DNA from: Pomphorhynchus laevis
Lineage: Eukaryota > Acanthocephala > Palaeacanthocephala > Echinorhynchida > Pomphorhynchidae
Assembly (NCBI GenBank): GCA_012934845.2
Contig: WNNJ02001383.1
Location: 1 to 64,000, forward strand
Reading direction: 5' to 3'
Length of the DNA stretch: 64,000 bases
The translations under genes and the position numbers were made by a program. A model generated the notes under the pieces. That model was not told the origin of the DNA and ran no database searches. It saw nothing but the letters and a program-made list of their open reading frames with translations. Each line of letters opens with the position of its first letter. Position 1 is the first letter of the stretch. Positions 61,226 to 64,000 of the stretch are shown piece by piece.

Positions 61226-62602
61226 AAAAAATTATTTATTTTTACGTGTCGAATGCGTGCTGGCGCACGCTAAAAATCACAAATAAATAAAAACAAACGA
61301 AAATCGAAGTCATATGTCGAGAAGTTAGGAACGAAGGCGGTATTTGAATGTGATAAAGGAGGGAGAGCGGGGTACGTAGAGAAGGCGCTGATTCTAGACG
61401 AGAGGGCGGCGACGAGGAAGGATCGGAAACCGTAGCTGTTAGAGTAATCGGGAATGTGGATTAAGAGTGTATGACATGAACGCAGCAATAGAGCGGTGGG
61501 GCGAGTGTTTTCTAATAAATGGAGGTTAATGAACGATAGGAAGCCGACAGCAATGAGACCAAATTTTACGAGAAGAAAATGGAGTTGGATGCGGATGTGG
61601 ATGGTGGGCCAGGAGAGTTGGACAAGATATGTGAATGTGCAGTCGAAGCAATGGAGACGTAGGAGCACTCGAACAGCGAAGTTGATGATGCGTTGTAGGG
61701 GTAGGACAATGGATTTTGGAGAATTGGCGAAAAGGCTGAGGCGGTAATCGATTTTAAGGAAGACAAGCGATGAAAGAAGATACATACAAGAACGAAAGTC
61801 GATAAGAGGGCAGATAGGGCGGCTGTCAAGGAGAATTGAGTTCGACGAGCGGAATTTGTCACGGACGATGGGTTTAAGGAAAGGTGAATATCGAAATGGA
61901 AACCTAAGAAAGTGAGATTGTAGACTATGGGGATGATTGATGAGGCAAAAGATACAGGGGAGGATATATGTTAGGTTGACGGGAGAAGATTCGACATTAT
62001 TTAGGACTTGTCGGGGTTTAGAAAGAGATGGAGATGAAAAAGACGTTTGTAGATAGAAGAAATACAGTTGGATGCAGAAATGCCGATATCGTGTATGCGA
62101 TGGGTGGGTGCATGATCATAGATGATGATGTCATCGGCATATTGCATTATTCTAAAGGAGTAAGGTTTGATAAACGGAGCGAGATTGCCAAGCAGAAGAA
62201 AGAAAATCAGGGGACCTAGAACTAAACCTTGTTGGGCACTGCAGCAAATAGAGATGGGAGGGGAGAATGATGAATTAGAACAGACGCGAAAGGAACGGTG
62301 GAATAGATATGAGGCAAACCATGCTACGGAGGAGGAAGAAAAGCCGTAATCATAACGAAGGCGAGAAAGGAAGATGCAGTGGTCGACGATGTCGAAGGCA
62401 GATGAGAGGTCGAGGGATATGATAACACTATATAGAGCCTTGTCACAAGAAATGAGCAGGTCGTTGTAAACTTCCATGCAGGCGATTTATGTGGAGTGAT
62501 TAGAGCGGAAAACGGATCGGAAAAGATGGTACAGATTGGATGAAGAGAGATAATGGTTGGTATGTATTAAGATGAGCACTCTAAGAGCTTAGAAAGAGTA
62601 GG
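61226..62602 (-). mobile_element. LINE D, 5'-truncated copy of the LINE A family, inserted in PLE K
   Basis: The minus strand encodes RT pieces: SFDIVDHCIFLSRLRYDYG-type block, AQQGLVLGPLIFFLLLGNL (PQGSVLGP altered), IMQYADDIIIYDHAP (62001-62477), and C-terminal domains in two frames (61270-61862). The 3' end has the hairpin GCGTGC/GCACGC and ACGTAAAAATAAAT. It is more diverged than A, B and C, and thus the oldest copy. It separates the RT and GIY-YIG halves of PLE K. Confidence 0.8.
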
Positions 62603-64000
62603 ATATTTTAATTATACGTCTTATATCATTCTGTATCACTGATCTTTTCGTACTGTTGTTATGAACACTTTTAGCATGTAAATACACCACTAGACTGCAG
62701 CTTCCTAAAGAGTTTAGTGTGAAAAGCTATTTGACCTTCGATTTTCATTCGCTCGATTGTCACGTCTAGGAATTGAACTAATTCAGAACGATCACAGGTA
62801 AACGTGATCGGTTCATCATTTATTAGTGTAAAAAATTGGGAAATGATCTCTTCGCCATCAGTCCATATTAACAGAACATCATCGATATAGCATATCAATG
62901 TTGGCGGCTTTTTTGGGGATGTCTTAATCTTATCTCCTTTGAACATTTCCATGTACAAAATTGCATACGTAGGTGCTAAGGGAGTACCCAATGTAGTGCC
63001 TTGAGACTGTATATACATTTTATCGTCAAATTCCATAGCATCGGTACGTAGATGCTCAGGGAGTACCCAATGTAGTGCTTGGGATTGCATATGCATTTTA
63101 TCGTCAAATTTAAGAGCATCGTTACGTTGGATTAGATCAGTGCCTTTAGAGAAAATCTACTTATGAGCTTTTAGTTTATGTGTAGCTCAACGAATTGCCT
63201 TTAGTTTATCATCTTGGGGTATATTAGTGTAGAGGGCTTCCACTTTAAGTGTACATTAATGGCGTCGTCAATAGTGGTTGTTTTGATGCTCTTAAAACGC
63301 CGTAAAATATCTTCTGTGTTTTCTAAATGAACCAGTACATTTTTCAGCATGGGTTTCAATTTATTGTGAATAAACCTAGATAAGTATTCAGTAGGAGTTC
63401 CTATGCAGCTCCCAATAGGTCTTCAAGGACAGGGGTTTAGACCCTTATGTAACTTAGGTAGCATATAAAAGCTTTTAGCTTTCGATAAACTTCGCTGTAT
63501 GAACTCGGCGTCTATCATCGTTAATGTCTGTTTACCGACGTATGCACTTGTGAATGAAATAATCTGCTCTTCTGCTGCTGCGGTAATGATGAATCTTGAT
63601 GCCGGACGATATGCTGCAAACTTGAGATTGCGATCAACTTCTTTGATGTACTAGGTTTCAGACCAAACCACTACTTTACCTCCTTTGTCCGCCTTTTTAA
63701 TTACCAAATTATTTCGATTTTTAAGTCTTTTCAGTCCAGTTGCCAATTCTTTCGATATATTCGGTCTGTAATTATGATTCGGTTTCCACAAAGAGTACAC
63801 TTCAAATGCTTGGTTTGAATGGATGGTTCCCGTCTTAGTGTTTTGTGATTTTTTTGCGGCTTGATCATGACATTTAGAACGAACAAGTTTATTTTTCAGT
63901 ATTCTGGAATATTTAAAAAATACATCTGGTTCATTGACTGTCACTTGAAGATCTTTCGGTAATTTTTTTTGTGAGCATAAAGAATAACCTTACGTAGTTT
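62603..64000 (-). pseudogene. PLE K: reverse transcriptase (canonical PLE, runs off the window)
   Basis: On the minus strand from the window end: LKRLKNRNNLVIKKADKGGK VVVWSE (RT1, ADKGG, ~63665), then broken frames, then QSQGTTLGTPLAPTYAILYM (palm), TLICYIDDVLLIW with catalytic YIDD (62870-62905), FTLINDEP, ELVQFLDVTIE. The ADKGG and YIDD motifs mark a Penelope/Neptune-type RT, distinct from the Naiad-like ones (DKASN, MGGNSSP). A 79-base tandem duplication before the palm and several stops show that it is dead. The N-terminus lies beyond the window. Confidence 0.78.
62981..63138. repeat. 79-bp tandem duplication within PLE K RT
   Basis: GGAGTACCCAATGTAGTGC at 62981 recurs at 63060, and the next ~60 bases repeat as well with about 15% difference. 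It repeats the FDDKM..QSQ.TLGTP palm region, so the motif is present twice in the frame (HWVLPEHLRTD and TLGTPLAPTYA). Confidence 0.75.

Noticed and set aside
1-64000. LTR retroelements, endogenous viruses, Polintons or other capsid-bearing elements
   Set aside because: No integrase, gag, protease, envelope, capsid or packaging ATPase motif was seen, and no paired LTRs. All RTs are of LINE or Penelope type.
1-64000. tRNA and rRNA genes
   Set aside because: No A/B-box-bearing cloverleaf or rRNA core sequence was recognised on either strand.

Overview
This window looks like an AT-rich, transposon-saturated stretch of an invertebrate nuclear genome. The signs are APE-type LINEs with Zn-finger ORF1s, an RTE, an RLE-type LINE, several Penelope-like element (PLE) lineages, tandem units carrying hammerhead ribozymes, long TA microsatellites and almost no host coding sequence. 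No prokaryotic operons, rRNA, tRNA, CRISPR, LTR retroelement or capsid-bearing element was seen. The species cannot be named from the sequence. The only likely host gene is an intronless prefoldin-subunit-1-like ORF (48950-49351, minus).

Layout. 1-8.8 kb: PLE coding scraps, then a cluster of small repeats with hammerhead ribozyme (HHR) motifs: ~350-bp units in inverted orientation (1.5-2.4 kb), a palindromic array of 357-bp units bounded by TA tracts (5.7-7.7 kb), and a ~455-bp-spaced direct repeat (7.95-8.68 kb). 8.8-12.5 kb: mostly unrecognised AT-rich DNA plus a PLE 3' end. 12.5-15.5 kb: a plus-strand LINE split by a minus-strand LINE. 15.7-20.3 kb: decayed LINEs, one holding a ~500-bp insert with an 11-bp target-site duplication. 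20.4-22.7 kb: RTE. 22.7-27.4 kb: an RLE-type LINE split by another LINE that contains an inverted templated copy of itself. 27.7-35.0 kb: two more minus-strand copies of the first LINE family (B, C). 35.0-44.2 kb: a plus-strand copy (E) of that group, split by a Naiad-like PLE (GIY-YIG remnant before RT) and then by a second LINE. 44.2-48.7 kb: PLE debris, a minus-strand LINE, and a foldback element carrying an RTE 3' end with an 18-bp duplication. 48.9-50.2 kb: prefoldin-like gene and a retroelement C-terminus. 50.3-55.6 kb: Naiad-type PLE copies, one split by a LINE (H) with intact ORF2. 56-60.3 kb: decayed LINE and Naiad fragments. 60.3-64 kb: a PLE with canonical RT then GIY-YIG order, split by LINE D.

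Main interest. At least four structural kinds of hammerhead-type RNA motif occur beside PLE parts: a monomer-competent type I motif, types whose stem III is a bare palindrome (expected to act as dimers), a family with CTGAAGA/GCGAAA cores in foldbacks, and a motif in the 357-bp units in which GAAA precedes CTGANGA and the latter sits in the loop of a long stem III. The last motif is also present in a diverged copy at 1.25 kb with compensating stem changes, and could form a canonical hammerhead only between two tandem units. All coordinates of decayed elements are approximate; assignments rest on reading motifs by eye, without database searches.
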